Shown here: positions 1-9,726 of the stretch, piece by piece
How positions within the stretch are numbered: position 1 is the first letter of the stretch
How the letters are laid out: each line of letters starts with the position of its first letter
DNA from: Nostoc desertorum CM1-VF14
GTDB taxonomy: Bacteria > Cyanobacteriota > Cyanobacteriia > Cyanobacteriales > Nostocaceae
Length of the DNA stretch: 50,456 bases
Direction of reading: 5' to 3'
Assembly (NCBI GenBank): GCA_019359245.1
Contig: JAHHHR010000055.1
Span: forward strand, 1-50,456
Notes under the pieces: model-generated
Told to the model about the DNA's origin: nothing
What the model saw: only the letters and a program-made list of their open reading frames with translations
Database searches by the model: none
Translations under genes and position numbers: made by a program

Positions 1-1063
1 TTTTTTCTGTCATTCTTTTACTGTAGTCAAGGCGTTATTTGAGCTAGCCATTAATGGTCAAAATTTTGACTTTCCTAAGCTCAATGAGTATGGTATTTTC
101 TCATAAATCATTTAGGATTGCTATATATTTGACTCTATAACTTAACGAAACCTTAATGCCCCTAGAAATTTTTTAGGAGCATTAAGGTTTAATAATTTTG
201 GTTCTTCAGTATCTGTTATGCCAAATTATTAATTAGATATCAAAACTAGGCTCGAAAATAAAGCTCAAAAGCCCGAATTAGTGCTAAACCCATAAATAAC
301 TAGTTAACGTTCATTTTTCTTGTCTAGTAAGGCTTTCATGGCTTTTTTGAAGGTAATTTAGCATGATATATTAGTTTTTATTCAATCAGAGCTTAATTTA
401 CCCACAGAAATCATCAACCTTCAACTCACGCGATACGTTAGACGGTTGCCACCCAGAGTTGCCAACAAAGCGTAGCAGCAGTGATGAGAGCGGATTAATT
501 GCCCTTATGCAGCGTTTCATGCGATCGCTGTAGGCAAGATTTGCAGTACTTATACAGAGGTATAAATAGTTGCTGAAGTAAAAACTGAATTGCTGGTGAA
601 AGATGATTATAGTAAATTTATATACTCTAATGATGTGAATAACTCGGTAGAGTATTTATTTTGGAAAAATGAATGACGATTAGCTTATAACAGCTTAAAA
701 TATTCCTTCAGATAGCGAAGAGAATGACTTTAAGGGACTATTTCTCTTTAATATTTTTATTTTCAGAAACAATTATCGAATTTGCCTAACTTAAGCTATA
801 TCAATAGAAATTGATTTAATCTATAGTTATTCATGTGTTCTCACAGTAGTGGTTCGGCCTACAGTATACATTCGCCAGAATGACTGTAAGTAGGGGATAA
901 GTGCGAAAAGTCCTAATTAGCTGCCTCGGCGGGTTTTCCGCTTGGGCTTGATTGGCATTGCACTGCCGGATAGAGGGGTGTGAACTTTTCAAATCTCTCG
1001 TATCTTTTTCAAAAATCAAATACTAGTCCTATATCTTGTCTATATCTTCAAGGAGAAATAGTA
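1..1063. other. Long non-coding stretch before the first gene
   Basis: No open frame here has a recognisable start, ribosome site and protein-like composition. The stretch is AT-rich apart from a more GC-rich patch near 420-535 that carries one HIP1-like site. It contains a long hairpin (148-190), listed separately. The last part presumably holds the promoter of the ribbon-helix-helix gene at 1064, but I cannot place -10 and -35 boxes with confidence. Confidence 0.5.
148..190. terminator. Long near-perfect hairpin, terminator-like
   Basis: Twelve bases at 148-159 are exactly complementary to 179-190. After one mismatch the pairing continues (CCTA with TAGG), giving a stem of about 16 bp with a very short A/T loop. 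The 3' side is followed by an A/T-rich run rather than a clean T tract. It probably ends transcription of a gene lying upstream of the window; direction is uncertain. Confidence 0.5.
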
Positions 1064-1399
1064 ATGCATACGAGCGCTCGCACCCCAACCACTGATATGG
1101 AAGTTACTAGTATCCGCTTAGAGCGAGAACTCAAAGATAAGCTCAAAGAAGTAGCTGGTAATCAGGGATATCAAGCTTTGATTCGAGATGTCCTTTGGAA
1201 TTATGTTCAGCAAAAATCAGGTTCATGGAAGCCTCGATTTTCCCGAACCGACATTCGAGCTAGCATCGCTGCCACAGCTCAACAAGAAGAACGCTGTGTA
1301 CTCACAGGTCAACTCATTCAACCCCAAGAACCGATGTTGCTAGGACTGGTTAGGAATGGTGATATAGTTCCTTTGAGCGTCGAGAGTTTAGCTGGATAG
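1064..1399 (+). CDS. Small ribbon-helix-helix-like protein
   Basis: A 111-residue cytoplasmic protein. Residues of about 12-50 (MEVTSIRLERELKDKLKEVA onward, then QALIRDVLWNYVQQ) have the strand-helix-helix pattern of CopG/Arc-type DNA-binding proteins. The C-terminal half is an uncharacterised tail with one cysteine. I chose the ATG at 1064 because an AAGGAG ribosome site lies 8 bases before it; the in-frame start at 980 has none. It stands alone between a long non-coding region and a hairpin. Proteins of this look occur across cyanobacteria; a transcriptional or antitoxin-like role is possible but not shown here. Confidence 0.75.
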   Translation: MHTSARTPTTDMEVTSIRLERELKDKLKEVAGNQGYQALIRDVLWNYVQQKSGSWKPRFSRTDIRASIAATAQQEERCVLTGQLIQPQEPMLLGLVRNGDIVPLSVESLAG

Positions 1400-1418
1400 T
1401 CTTATATTTACGCAATGC

Positions 1419-1449
1419 AGTTCAGTTATTTTTGCTAAATAACTGAACT
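1419..1449 (+). terminator. 13-bp perfect hairpin after the RHH gene
   Basis: AGTTCAGTTATTT at 1419-1431 is perfectly complementary to 1437-1449 around a 5-base loop, starting 20 bases after the stop codon at 1399. There is no clean T run, so termination is inferred from position and stem strength. Confidence 0.6.
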
Positions 1450-1511
1450 TACTTAAACTTCCACCTCTGATGCTGGGGGAAAATTACCGAAACTACGCTT
1501 ATCGAAAACAG

Positions 1512-1625
1512 CCAATTTACAATAGAAAAATAGAAAGACTTTGGCAACTTCAAGAAATGGGAGTGCGATTGCATATAGATGACTTTGGTACTGGCTATTC
1601 ATCCTTAAGTTACCTGCATCATTGA
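1512..1625 (+). pseudogene. Remnant of an EAL-domain c-di-GMP phosphodiesterase
   Basis: The frame from about 1545 reads QLQEMGVRLHIDDFGTGYSS and then LSYLHH before a TGA at 1623. DDFGTGYSSLSYL is the signature around the catalytic aspartates of EAL phosphodiesterases that degrade cyclic di-GMP. Only about 38 codons survive. Neither the EAL motif nor the later KID, E and Q motifs follow, and no start precedes it. It is a decayed fragment, not a working gene. Identity of the motif is strong; the extent upstream of 1545 is guesswork. Confidence 0.75.
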
Positions 1626-1762
1626 TTGAATTAACTAAGTTAAACTTGGTATATAGGATTTAATTTAGTCATTAAATTTAATTTTTTAAAATAACTAAAC
1701 ATTAATGTCTTTAAAAACTTTTCTAAAGGTGTTAATATTGCTGTAAAACTATTGCAGATGAC

Positions 1763-2146
1763 CTATTTACAACGTACCGAAGTTTCAGCTTCCTGCCAAA
1801 GTTTGTGCAAAAAAAACTCAGTGTGGTGGCTCATAGTAGTGATAAACACACCTACAACATTCTTAGAACTATCTAATAGCCAAGAACCCTGCAAAGTGAC
1901 TTCCATATATTCGGCATCGCAGGCACAAAGGGTAACGATCCCTGCGTGATCTCTTTTTACCTCAGCCTTAAGCACTTCTAGTCCTGGTATATCAGCAGGA
2001 AGCAAAAAGGAGGCGGTGCTAGGTTGAATTGATAAACTTTGCCCAACTCGCAGGGCCAAAATCACTCGCTGGGCTACCCATTCTTCTAACGACAGAGTAA
2101 GACATTCTAAATAAAAGCTGCTTTGAGTGTAAGTTAATTTCAGCAT
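1763..2146 (-). CDS. Conserved cyanobacterial protein, alr0857-like
   Basis: A 127-residue soluble protein without signal peptide or membrane segment. The text (MLKLTYTQSSFYLECLTLSL, EEWVAQRVILALRVGQSL, STASFLLPADIPGLEVL) matches what I remember of the cyanobacterial family labelled alr0857. No catalytic motif is recognisable and the function is unknown. The start at 2146 is supported by GGAG about 11 bases upstream. It is monocistronic, between the EAL relic and a non-coding region, and is read towards the relic. Family name from memory, so moderately sure; that it is a real gene is more certain. Confidence 0.65.
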   Translation of the reverse strand: MLKLTYTQSSFYLECLTLSLEEWVAQRVILALRVGQSLSIQPSTASFLLPADIPGLEVLKAEVKRDHAGIVTLCACDAEYMEVTLQGSWLLDSSKNVVGVFITTMSHHTEFFLHKLWQEAETSVRCK

Positions 2147-2978
2147 TTCTTATGCTCTCCTGTTATTCCAAGCTTGCTTACATATGTATCCGAAGCTGTT
2201 CGGCAAAAGAAATCGCGTGGTGGATTGGTGCTTTTGGCTTTGTACGCAGTTGCATACCAGCTTCAAACAGGGTATACAAACGCATTCGCGTAGCCTCTCC
2301 AAGAGTTGCGGCTTGTCGCCAAACATAGCTTTTATGAAAGTTACATCTCTGACAAGCTGTGACTATCTTATAAAGAACCCCCACTTCAAGTTTTCAGGGA
2401 AGCGGAGGTTAGAATTAACCGAAAATTTTCTTTCTCGTTAAATCAGGTACTAATTCATTAAACACATAATATTAGATGCATAACAATCCCCTCGCCAGGG
2501 ATATTTATTATTATTAATAAATATTGGTTTTTAAAAAATTATTTGTTGTTAACAGTAATACAGTATTTATTTACAATAGATAGCCTGATTGCACAAATAG
2601 GGAAATGGTAATCTGAGGTACTGAGTAGGCGATAGTTAACCTAGCGTTGCCTGCTTAACTGGGGAATTTGTACCAATCAGGAAATCTCTGTAAGTTTGCT
2701 GCACCTTCAATTGACAAAGATTTGACAGCTTGCCACTAATTTTAAACCTTATCTCGTAAATAAAGATCACAACGCACAAGCTCTAATTGCTGACTCTAAT
2801 AATTATCAGTCTCGCCCTTCTTTACTTCCTCAATATTAGACCTGAATCCTTACGATATCTATTTAGTTTTGTGTTCAGCTATTAATTTTTAATTAACGTT
2901 GCCATTAAGCTTGTTGGCTTTTAGAGCCATTTATTTACTATTTATTTTCCCGCTCCAAGGTTAGACTACATCTGGACA
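2147..2978. other. Non-coding stretch with a Nostoc-type repeat fragment
   Basis: The open frames here lack ribosome sites and protein-like composition. At about 2281-2330 a GC-rich segment (gcgtagcctctccaagag) resembles the short palindromic interspersed repeats common in Nostoc genomes. From 2450 on the sequence is AT-rich with no structure I can name. Confidence 0.5.
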
Positions 2979-3497
2979 TTAAGAAATGATTGCTGCCTGG
3001 TGTTGTTCAATCCAATCTGTTGCCCACTGGAACCGTACCCCAGCACTACGTCCAGCAGCTTCATCTTCGGGGCGATCGCCTACATAGATTGTATTTTCGG
3101 GAGTATGGTCATGCCGAAGCATCGCCAACTGCAACATTCCTGGTTTGGGTTTGCGATAGTACCCTGACCATTTAGTTTTACTGTGATTATGGACATTGTG
3201 GCGAGTAACGCGGAAACATTTCTTGCCTTCAAAGTCAGGGCAAAAGTAGATTTCTCTTAATTCTGGAAATAGCTCAAGTGTGTACTGCTGTTCTTTGATG
3301 CACTCTTGGATGGATTTGTATCCGGCCGCAACACCACCTTGGTTGGTAATACCGACAATAATCCAATTATCTTTGTAAGCAGCAATAGCAACTTCAGCAC
3401 CCGAAATAATTTTTTGATCTCGAGGATGTTGAAAGTATTGTTTGCCGCTAAGTGGTTCTCGAATTGTGCCGTCTAAGTCTACTAATAATAGGCTCAT
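2979..3497 (-). CDS. HAD-superfamily phosphatase (GmhB/HisB-N-like)
   Basis: A 172-residue cytoplasmic hydrolase of HAD subclass IIIA. Motif I is LLVDLDGTI with nucleophile Asp7 and acid/base Asp9. Motif II is the VGITNQGGVAAG stretch, motif III lies near KPKPGM, and motif IV is VGDRPEDEAAG. This set is typical of D-glycero-D-manno-heptose bisphosphate and histidinol-phosphate phosphatases and of polynucleotide 3'-phosphatase-like proteins; the substrate cannot be decided. The cysteine pair between motifs II and III (YFCPDFEGKKC) recalls the zinc loop of GmhB but is incomplete. An AGGAG lies upstream of the chosen ATG. It is divergent from recQ, with a 253-base shared upstream region. Confidence 0.8.
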   Translation of the reverse strand: MSLLLVDLDGTIREPLSGKQYFQHPRDQKIISGAEVAIAAYKDNWIIVGITNQGGVAAGYKSIQECIKEQQYTLELFPELREIYFCPDFEGKKCFRVTRHNVHNHSKTKWSGYYRKPKPGMLQLAMLRHDHTPENTIYVGDRPEDEAAGRSAGVRFQWATDWIEQHQAAIIS

Positions 3498-3750
3498 TGT
3501 TTATATGTAAAATTCTCCTCTCATATTCGATATTCTAAACTTCTAATCATGACTTCTCCTCTAACTACCGGAAGGCACTATTAAATTAGTTGATCGTCCT
3601 CTAGATTGAATTGTAGATGTGATGTGTTAGTTACAATGCAATAACAATAGTGACATCGATATTTCAGTTCTATTGGCAGCTGCAAATTATCCGCAAAGTT
3701 GCAACAATTTTTGGAATTAATATAACCTCAAACCCATCAGCAATATTCAG

Positions 3751-5382
3751 ATGGCTAAAAAACGCCAAGACTTTCAGCAAATTCATCAAATTGCTCAACA
3801 AACCTTTGGTTATGAACGCTTGCGTCCAGGACAGCAAGAAGTCATCGTAGCAGTTATTAATGGACAAGATACATTGGCCGTAATGCCGACAGGTTCAGGT
3901 AAATCGGCCATTTATCAAATAGCAGCACTGTTGCTTCCTGGTGCAACAATAGTTATATCTCCGCTTTTAGCTCTTCAACATAACCAAGTTCAAAGTATTA
4001 CTGAGCAAGATATTGCACCGGCTGCTGCTATTAACTCAGCCATCTCGGATTTAGAACGGCAAGATACCTTAGCCAACTTAAAAAGCAAAAAATTAGAATT
4101 TCTATTTCTTGCTCCAGAACAATTTAATAATGAGGAGGTACTAATAAAATTAGTGAAAGCCAAACCTTCTCTATTCGTAGTTGACGAAGCGCATTGTATC
4201 AGCGAGTGGGGACACGATTTCCGCCCTGATTACCTAAAACTAGGCGTTGTCATTGAATCTCTTGGTCATCCGACTGTCTTAGCACTAACCGCTACAGCTT
4301 CACCTATTGTCCAAGATGAAATTATCGAGCGTTTAGGAATGCGTGACTCACGTATATTTGTCCGTGGTTTTGACCGCCCAAATATTTGGTTAGGTGTGCA
4401 AACATTTCACGAGGAAGCTGAGAAGCAAAATGCTTTTCTCAAAGAAGTGATTGCTGTAAATAAGCCAGGAATAGTTTATGCAGCAACTCGGAAGCGCACT
4501 GAAGAAATTGCGCGTAACTTATGTGAACGTGGCATTAAAGCTCTGCCATACCATGCAGGAATTAACACAACTAAACGAGAGGAGATACAAAATGCATTTA
4601 TGACAGATGAGGTAGAAGTAATTGTTGCCACCTCAGCTTTTGGCATGGGGATAGATAAATCAAATGTGCGTTTTGTATATCACTATGACATTAGTGATTC
4701 GCTGGACTCTTACTATCAAGAAATTGGACGCTCTGGAAGGGATGGAGACTCAGCAAAAGCAATTTTATTTTACTGCCAGGAGGACTTGAAGATTCGTCAA
4801 TTTTTTGCTAGTGGTGGTCAGGTAAAACCTGATGAAGTTTCCCAAGTAGCTGAGGCAATACAAAAAGTAGATTGCCCTCTCGAACCCGAAGATTTACAAG
4901 CAGCTACAAAATTATCAAAAGGTAAAATCACCAAAGCTATCAACCGTTTAGAGGAAGTAAAAGCGGTGGAAGTTTTACCAACAGGTGAAGTGACTAAAAG
5001 CGAAATAGAACTTGACCAACATACCGCCGTTCAAGCAGCCGCTATTGCTCAAGAACGTCACCAAAAATTCATGCGATCGCGTGTGGAAATGATACGCAAT
5101 TATGCGGAATTGCAAGATTGTCGGCGCGAGTATCTACTTAACTATTTTGGTGAAAGTTTAAATAATAAATGCGGATTTTGTGATAACTGCGAAGCCGGGG
5201 TTATAGTTAAAAATAATGACAATCAACCTTTCCCAATTAATAGTCGTGTCATTCATTCCAAATTTGGTAAAGGGCAATTAACCCGCTACGAGGGTGATAA
5301 AATTGTGGTTTTATTTGATAAAGTTGGTTACAAAACTTTAGCTATTGAGATTGTCCAAAAACTATTGAAACAACTCGATTAG
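3751..5382 (+). CDS. recQ: RecQ-family ATP-dependent DNA helicase
   Basis: A 543-residue superfamily 2 helicase that unwinds DNA 3' to 5' in recombination and repair. Visible motifs: motif 0 (GYERLRPGQQE, residues 20-30), Walker A MPTGSGKS (45-52), DEAH box (145-148) followed by the RecQ aromatic loop CISEWGHDFRPDY, LALTATA, the AFGMGIDKSNVRFVYHYD motif V region, and YYQEIGRSGRDG motif VI. The zinc subdomain cysteines (CRREYLLNYFGE, CGFCDNC) are intact. Instead of full winged-helix and HRDC domains it ends in a short domain (SRVIHSKFGKGQL, VVLFDKVGYKTLAIE) like the UvrD/PcrA C-terminal Tudor-type module. It is therefore a short variant rather than an E. coli-like RecQ. The ATG at 3751 is the best start; the ribosome site is weak. 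Confidence 0.9.
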   Translation: MAKKRQDFQQIHQIAQQTFGYERLRPGQQEVIVAVINGQDTLAVMPTGSGKSAIYQIAALLLPGATIVISPLLALQHNQVQSITEQDIAPAAAINSAISDLERQDTLANLKSKKLEFLFLAPEQFNNEEVLIKLVKAKPSLFVVDEAHCISEWGHDFRPDYLKLGVVIESLGHPTVLALTATASPIVQDEIIERLGMRDSRIFVRGFDRPNIWLGVQTFHEEAEKQNAFLKEVIAVNKPGIVYAATRKRTEEIARNLCERGIKALPYHAGINTTKREEIQNAFMTDEVEVIVATSAFGMGIDKSNVRFVYHYDISDSLDSYYQEIGRSGRDGDSAKAILFYCQEDLKIRQFFASGGQVKPDEVSQVAEAIQKVDCPLEPEDLQAATKLSKGKITKAINRLEEVKAVEVLPTGEVTKSEIELDQHTAVQAAAIAQERHQKFMRSRVEMIRNYAELQDCRREYLLNYFGESLNNKCGFCDNCEAGVIVKNNDNQPFPINSRVIHSKFGKGQLTRYEGDKIVVLFDKVGYKTLAIEIVQKLLKQLD

Positions 5383-5555
5383 CTTTAGGTTGCTTTTTAT
5401 AAGGATAAAATAAAATGTCTTTAATAAAATATCAAAAACTGATTTATCACTCTTGCTACAGTAACCCACAAGAGAGTATCAATAATTGATGTAAATAAAA
5501 AACTTTTTATTTAGTATAAAACTAAACAATAAGCAGGTTTTAGAGAGCGATCGCT

Positions 5556-5590
5556 TGGGAGCAATTAACTTTGCTATTGTTATGCTCCCA
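5556..5590. terminator. Hairpin between recQ and the convergent DUF1392-like gene
   Basis: TGGGAGCA at 5556-5563 pairs with TGCTCCCA at 5583-5590. It lies 10 bases past the end of the minus-strand gene at 5600 and also downstream of recQ, so it could serve both convergent genes. The loop is 19 bases and T runs are weak. Confidence 0.45.
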
Positions 5591-5599
5591 TGACAATGC

Positions 5600-6055
5600 T
5601 TATACCCACGCTTTTACTAAATCAATATCAGCAAGCCAGATGAGTCGGCTTTGATTCAATGCCGTTTCTCCCACAATTGGAGGACACCACTCCACACCGT
5701 AAAGCCAATTGTTTTTGAGGCTAAAAATCCCTTGAATAATACGACGTGTCGGTTGTTCACTAAAATCAACTTCAACTATGTCCCCTAATTGAAAAGCCTG
5801 AGTAGGAGCAGTACTATTTTTGAATACATTTGTTCTATGAAATTCTTTAGAAGGCAAGTAAAGCATTTCACTAAGGCAAACAATTGCATAAATCCACTCC
5901 TGCCCTTCCCAGTGAACACCGCAACAATAGCCTGGTAAATCGGAGTTTGACAGGAAAACTTTTTCTAGGATCTGAACTGCTAAAGGAGGCATGGCTTGAC
6001 CCCACGGAGGAGAAATATGCCAGCAGGATTCCAAAAGTTTAATTTGGTTAATCAT
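5600..6055 (-). CDS. DUF1392-like protein
   Basis: A 151-residue soluble protein. The opening (INQIKLLESCWHISPPWGQ), the middle CCGVHWEGQEWIYAI and the later FQLGDIVEVDF match my memory of DUF1392, a family I know only from Nostoc/Anabaena-type cyanobacteria. No enzyme motif is visible; the C-terminal half looks like a small beta-rich module. Function unknown. Convergent with recQ across a hairpin. The nearest upstream sequence is the relic region at 6256-6510, so it seems monocistronic. Confidence 0.7.
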   Translation of the reverse strand: MINQIKLLESCWHISPPWGQAMPPLAVQILEKVFLSNSDLPGYCCGVHWEGQEWIYAIVCLSEMLYLPSKEFHRTNVFKNSTAPTQAFQLGDIVEVDFSEQPTRRIIQGIFSLKNNWLYGVEWCPPIVGETALNQSRLIWLADIDLVKAWV

Positions 6056-6255
6056 AATGCTTTACAGCTCTATTTTTAAATAATAGACTTGCTTACACTC
6101 GTGCAATCCGGAATTTAATTGAAATTCTTTTGTTCTTCTATTTTTTTGCTTACATCCAGTTTTAACTAAAGATGTCATTTGTCCGTGTGCGTTTCGGTAC
6201 TCGATGAAATTACACTCCGGCATCTAGCGCCAAACCTCGCCTAAAGGCTTTAGGT

Positions 6256-6510
6256 CTACTGATTACGCCAACGACGAGCAAACCCATTAAGTATTTCTGT
6301 TGGAATCTGGTTTTGAAGCCAATCTAATGTAGCCGTTTGATGAAGAAATTCGCTTGGATTGTAGTGAAAACACACATCTACTAAATTAATTGGTTGATTA
6401 GAAACTGTTCGCAAAACTGCCCTTTAGCACCGACAATCCCATCTGCTACAAACTCGTTGCTACGCTGAAAGTTAATAACTACGGTTGGAGTTCCAGTACC
6501 AAAAATGCAA
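6256..6510 (-). pseudogene. Frameshifted remnant of a peptidoglycan-binding protein
   Basis: Read on the minus strand, one frame gives PTVVINFQRSNEFVADGIVG, the FQ...DGIVG signature of peptidoglycan-binding domain 1. Shortly after, the reading moves to the next frame (VSNQPINLVDVCFHYN), ends with TATLDWLQNQIP and FARRWRNQ, and meets a stop at 6256. The second part resembles the C-terminal tail I recall from cyanobacterial cell-wall hydrolases. One frameshift and no start codon: a decayed fragment. Motif identity is fairly sure, the parent protein is not. Confidence 0.6.
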
Positions 6511-7203
6511 AATCTCAGTTTTTATTCGATTTCATCCTAATAGTCAAGTTACTAAGTTAATCATCTTTGCCTTCAGCAGTGAAAAGCCTCTAATCTGAGG
6601 TAATTAGAGGCGAGGAGCTTTTAAATAAACTTTTTTAACTTTACTTGTTTTTGCCAAATATTTACCTCTAACTAGCGAATAATTGATGACAGATATCAGA
6701 ATTAGTCTTAGTAAATAAATGATGTAATTCTTGATACGAATTGAGTAAAAATCCCAAAGTCAGAATTCAGGAGCCAAAGACGCTCCGCCAATGCATTACA
6801 ATCAGTGAGATTATATAAAGGTAACATAGCCTAATGACTTCCAAACAAGCAATAATAATTGTATCAGGTATAAGTCAAAGGTTAGAGCTTTTTTTAGTGC
6901 CATTCTATCCTAACTTATAGTGCGGATTTGTAAGGCTTATTACATACACACTTAATATGAATCCGTTGCTTTAGATAGAGAGCAAATCAAATATAAATAG
7001 CTAGGGTTTAAGTGAACATAGCTAGGTGGTATCCAAGTTATTAGACTTTGTAGATAAGTCTTTTTTGTTTCACGCATACTGCAATGCAAAACCCGCAATC
7101 TTCGGCGTAAGTGCTTTCCAAGAGCGCCAAAAGAAGATGTGTACTGTTAAGAGCGTTACGCCTCGCCAGGAATTTCACCTAAATAATTTACAATGTATTT
7201 TGT
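6511..7203. other. Non-coding region upstream of the phosphoketolase gene
   Basis: No credible gene. A hairpin at 6587-6610 (cctctaat paired with attagagg) is the only clear structure. The last 200 bases form a long untranslated leader or promoter region for the phosphoketolase gene, but no convincing promoter boxes or ribosome site can be singled out. Confidence 0.45.
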
Positions 7204-9579
7204 ATGGTAGAAGCAACCCTTACCCCAACAACTCTTTCACCGGAAGAACTGCGGAGAATAGACGCTTACTGGCGTGCAGCAAATTATCTCGCCGTTGGGC
7301 AAATCTATCTATTAGATAATCCCTTGCTGCGTGAACCATTAAAGCCAGAACATATTAAACCCCGGTTGCTAGGACATTGGGGAACTACGCCAGGGCTAAA
7401 TTTTATCTACGCCCATCTCAACCGAGTCATCAAGGGACAAAACTTGAATATGATCAATGTTTTAGGCCCAGGACACGGAGGCCCGGCGTTGGTTGCTAAT
7501 ACTTATTTAGAAGGCAGTTATAGTGAGATTTACTCTAGCGTTTCCCAAGATGAAGAGGGGATGAAAAAACTGTTCCGGCAGTTCTCTTTCCCTGGGGGAA
7601 TTGGTAGTCATTGCACACCTGATACTCCCGGTTCAATTCATGAAGGAGGTGAACTTGGTTATTCCCTTCTCCATGCTTATGGGGCAGCATTGGATAACCC
7701 CGATTTGATTGTTGCCTGCGTGGTAGGTGACGGCGAAGCGGAAACTGGCCCCGCAGCAACAGCTTGGCACTCTAACAAGTTTTTCAATCCAGTGCATGAT
7801 GGTGCGGTTTTGCCAATTCTGCACTTGAATGGCTATAAAATTGCCAATCCTACCATATTGGCACGCATACCTCGTCACAAACTAGAGAGCTTGTTCGTTG
7901 GTTACGGTTACAAGCCCTATTTTGTAGAGGGGGATGATCCTGAGACCATGCACCAGTTGATGGCAGCTACTCTTGATACGGTGATTCGTGAAATCAAAGA
8001 TATCCAGGAAGACGCTCGAACTAACGGGTTTACTCACACACCTGAATATCCCATGATTATTTTACGATCGCCAAAAGGTTGGACAGGGCCAAAAGAAGTA
8101 GATGGCAAAAAAGTAGAGGGCTTTTGGCGATCGCACCAAGTCCCCATCGCAAATATGAGCAAACCGGAGCATCTTGAGTTATTGGAATCGTGGATGAGGA
8201 GTTATAAGCCAGAAGAACTCTTTGATGAAAAAGGCAAGTTAAAGCCGGAACTTGCAGAATTAGCTCCCAAAGGCGATCGCCGTATGGGAGCCAACCCCCA
8301 TGCTAACGGTGGCTTGTTACTCAAAGACTTAAAAATGCCTGATTTTCGGAAGTATGCAGTAGACATTGCTAAACCGGGAACCACCTTTGCCGAAGCAACC
8401 CGTGTTATGGGGCATTTTGTCCGGGATGTAATGAAACTCAACCTAGACAGCCGCAACTTCCGGTTAGTGGGGCCAGATGAAACTGTATCCAATCGCCTCG
8501 ATCCGGTGTTATACGTAAGCGATCGCGTCTGGGCAATTGAACGTTATCCAGAAGACGAACACTTGTCTCCCGATGGGCACGTTATGGAAATGTTGAGTGA
8601 GAATAGTTGCCAAGGTTGGTTAGAAGGGTATCTATTAACTGGGCGACACGGGTTGTTCTCCTGCTATGAAGCATTTATCCACGTTGTGGATTCAATGTTT
8701 AATCAACACGCCAAGTGGCTCGATATGACACGTAATATCCCTTGGCGTAGACCGATTGCTTCTCTCAACTACCTACTCACTTCCCACGTTTGGCGGCAAG
8801 ACCACAACGGCTTTACGCATCAAGACCCAGGTTTCATTGATGTGGTTCTGAATAAAAAAGCGTCAGTGGTTCGGGTTTATCTGCCGCCAGATGCTAACAC
8901 CTTGTTATCGGTAACAGATCATTGCCTCCGCAGCCGCCATTATATCAACGTAATTATTTCAGGGAAACAGCCTGCTTTGCAGTATCTCAGCATGGATGCG
9001 GCGATCAAACATTGCACTACAGGTCTTGGTATTTGGGAATGGGCAAGTAGCGATCGCGGTAGTGAACCGGATGTGGTAATGGCATGTGCGGGAGACATTC
9101 CTACTTTAGAAACATTGGCAGCAGTTGACTTACTGCGTCAACACTTCCCTGATTTGAAAGTACGAGTAGTTAATGTTGTGGATTTGATGGTACTCCAGCC
9201 TCAAAGTGAACATCCACATGGATTATCTGACAAAGACTTCGATTCTATATTTACCACCAATAAACCAATTATCTTCGCTTTCCACGGCTATCCTTGGTTA
9301 ATCCATCGCCTCACTTACCGCCGGACGAATCACGAGAATATGCACGTGCGCGGATATAAGGAAAAGGGAACTATCACAACACCATTTGACATGGCGGTGC
9401 TGAATGACATCGATCGCTTCCATCTTGTCAATGATGTAATTGATCGCGTTCCCAAACTAGGATACACAGCAGCGTATACTAAACAATTTGTTCACGACAA
9501 GCTGATTGAACACAAAGAATACATCACTACTTATGGCGATGATATGCCAGAAATTCGTGATTGGCGGTGGCCTTATTAA
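7204..9579 (+). CDS. xfp: Phosphoketolase (xylulose-5-P/fructose-6-P)
   Basis: A 791-residue thiamine-diphosphate enzyme that splits xylulose 5-phosphate, and often fructose 6-phosphate, with inorganic phosphate to acetyl phosphate plus an aldose phosphate. It bypasses the loss of CO2 at pyruvate dehydrogenase. Full family length. Visible motifs: LLGHWGTTPGLNFIYAHLNR near residue 56, GPGHGGPA, the ThDP/Mg site VVGDGEAETGP near 173-183, LHLNGYKI, the SENSCQGWLEGY region, and TYRRTNHENMHVRGYKEKGT near the C terminus. ATG at 7204 is the only good start; no strong Shine-Dalgarno site, which is common in cyanobacteria. A hairpin follows the stop. Many Nostoc-type genomes carry more than one phosphoketolase; nothing here shows which copy this is. 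Confidence 0.95.
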   Translation: MVEATLTPTTLSPEELRRIDAYWRAANYLAVGQIYLLDNPLLREPLKPEHIKPRLLGHWGTTPGLNFIYAHLNRVIKGQNLNMINVLGPGHGGPALVANTYLEGSYSEIYSSVSQDEEGMKKLFRQFSFPGGIGSHCTPDTPGSIHEGGELGYSLLHAYGAALDNPDLIVACVVGDGEAETGPAATAWHSNKFFNPVHDGAVLPILHLNGYKIANPTILARIPRHKLESLFVGYGYKPYFVEGDDPETMHQLMAATLDTVIREIKDIQEDARTNGFTHTPEYPMIILRSPKGWTGPKEVDGKKVEGFWRSHQVPIANMSKPEHLELLESWMRSYKPEELFDEKGKLKPELAELAPKGDRRMGANPHANGGLLLKDLKMPDFRKYAVDIAKPGTTFAEATRVMGHFVRDVMKLNLDSRNFRLVGPDETVSNRLDPVLYVSDRVWAIERYPEDEHLSPDGHVMEMLSENSCQGWLEGYLLTGRHGLFSCYEAFIHVVDSMFNQHAKWLDMTRNIPWRRPIASLNYLLTSHVWRQDHNGFTHQDPGFIDVVLNKKASVVRVYLPPDANTLLSVTDHCLRSRHYINVIISGKQPALQYLSMDAAIKHCTTGLGIWEWASSDRGSEPDVVMACAGDIPTLETLAAVDLLRQHFPDLKVRVVNVVDLMVLQPQSEHPHGLSDKDFDSIFTTNKPIIFAFHGYPWLIHRLTYRRTNHENMHVRGYKEKGTITTPFDMAVLNDIDRFHLVNDVIDRVPKLGYTAAYTKQFVHDKLIEHKEYITTYGDDMPEIRDWRWPY

Positions 9580-9628
9580 CAGCGATCGCCACATTCCCAA
9601 AAAGCTTGAGACAAATGCACCCGTGTAG

Positions 9629-9656
9629 GTTGGCTTTTGCAATAGCAAAAGTCAAC
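9629..9656 (+). terminator. Hairpin after the phosphoketolase gene
   Basis: GTTGGCTTTTGC pairs with GCAAAAGTCAAC across a 4-base loop, with one G-T wobble. It lies 50 bases past the stop and 71 bases before the next gene, so the phosphoketolase gene is probably its own transcription unit. The T run is poor. Confidence 0.55.
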
Positions 9657-9726
9657 TTACTTCATATCTACCAATATTAGGAATTAGTAATACTTAGCAT
9701 TTTGAAATAGGATAAAAGCAGAATTT

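Noticed and set aside
831..1019. 62-codon minus-strand frame upstream of the RHH gene
   Set aside because: No ribosome site, unnatural composition, overlaps the presumed promoter region of the RHH gene.
2178..2384. 68-codon minus-strand protein
   Set aside because: Passes through a Nostoc-type interspersed repeat, no ribosome site and no protein-like pattern.
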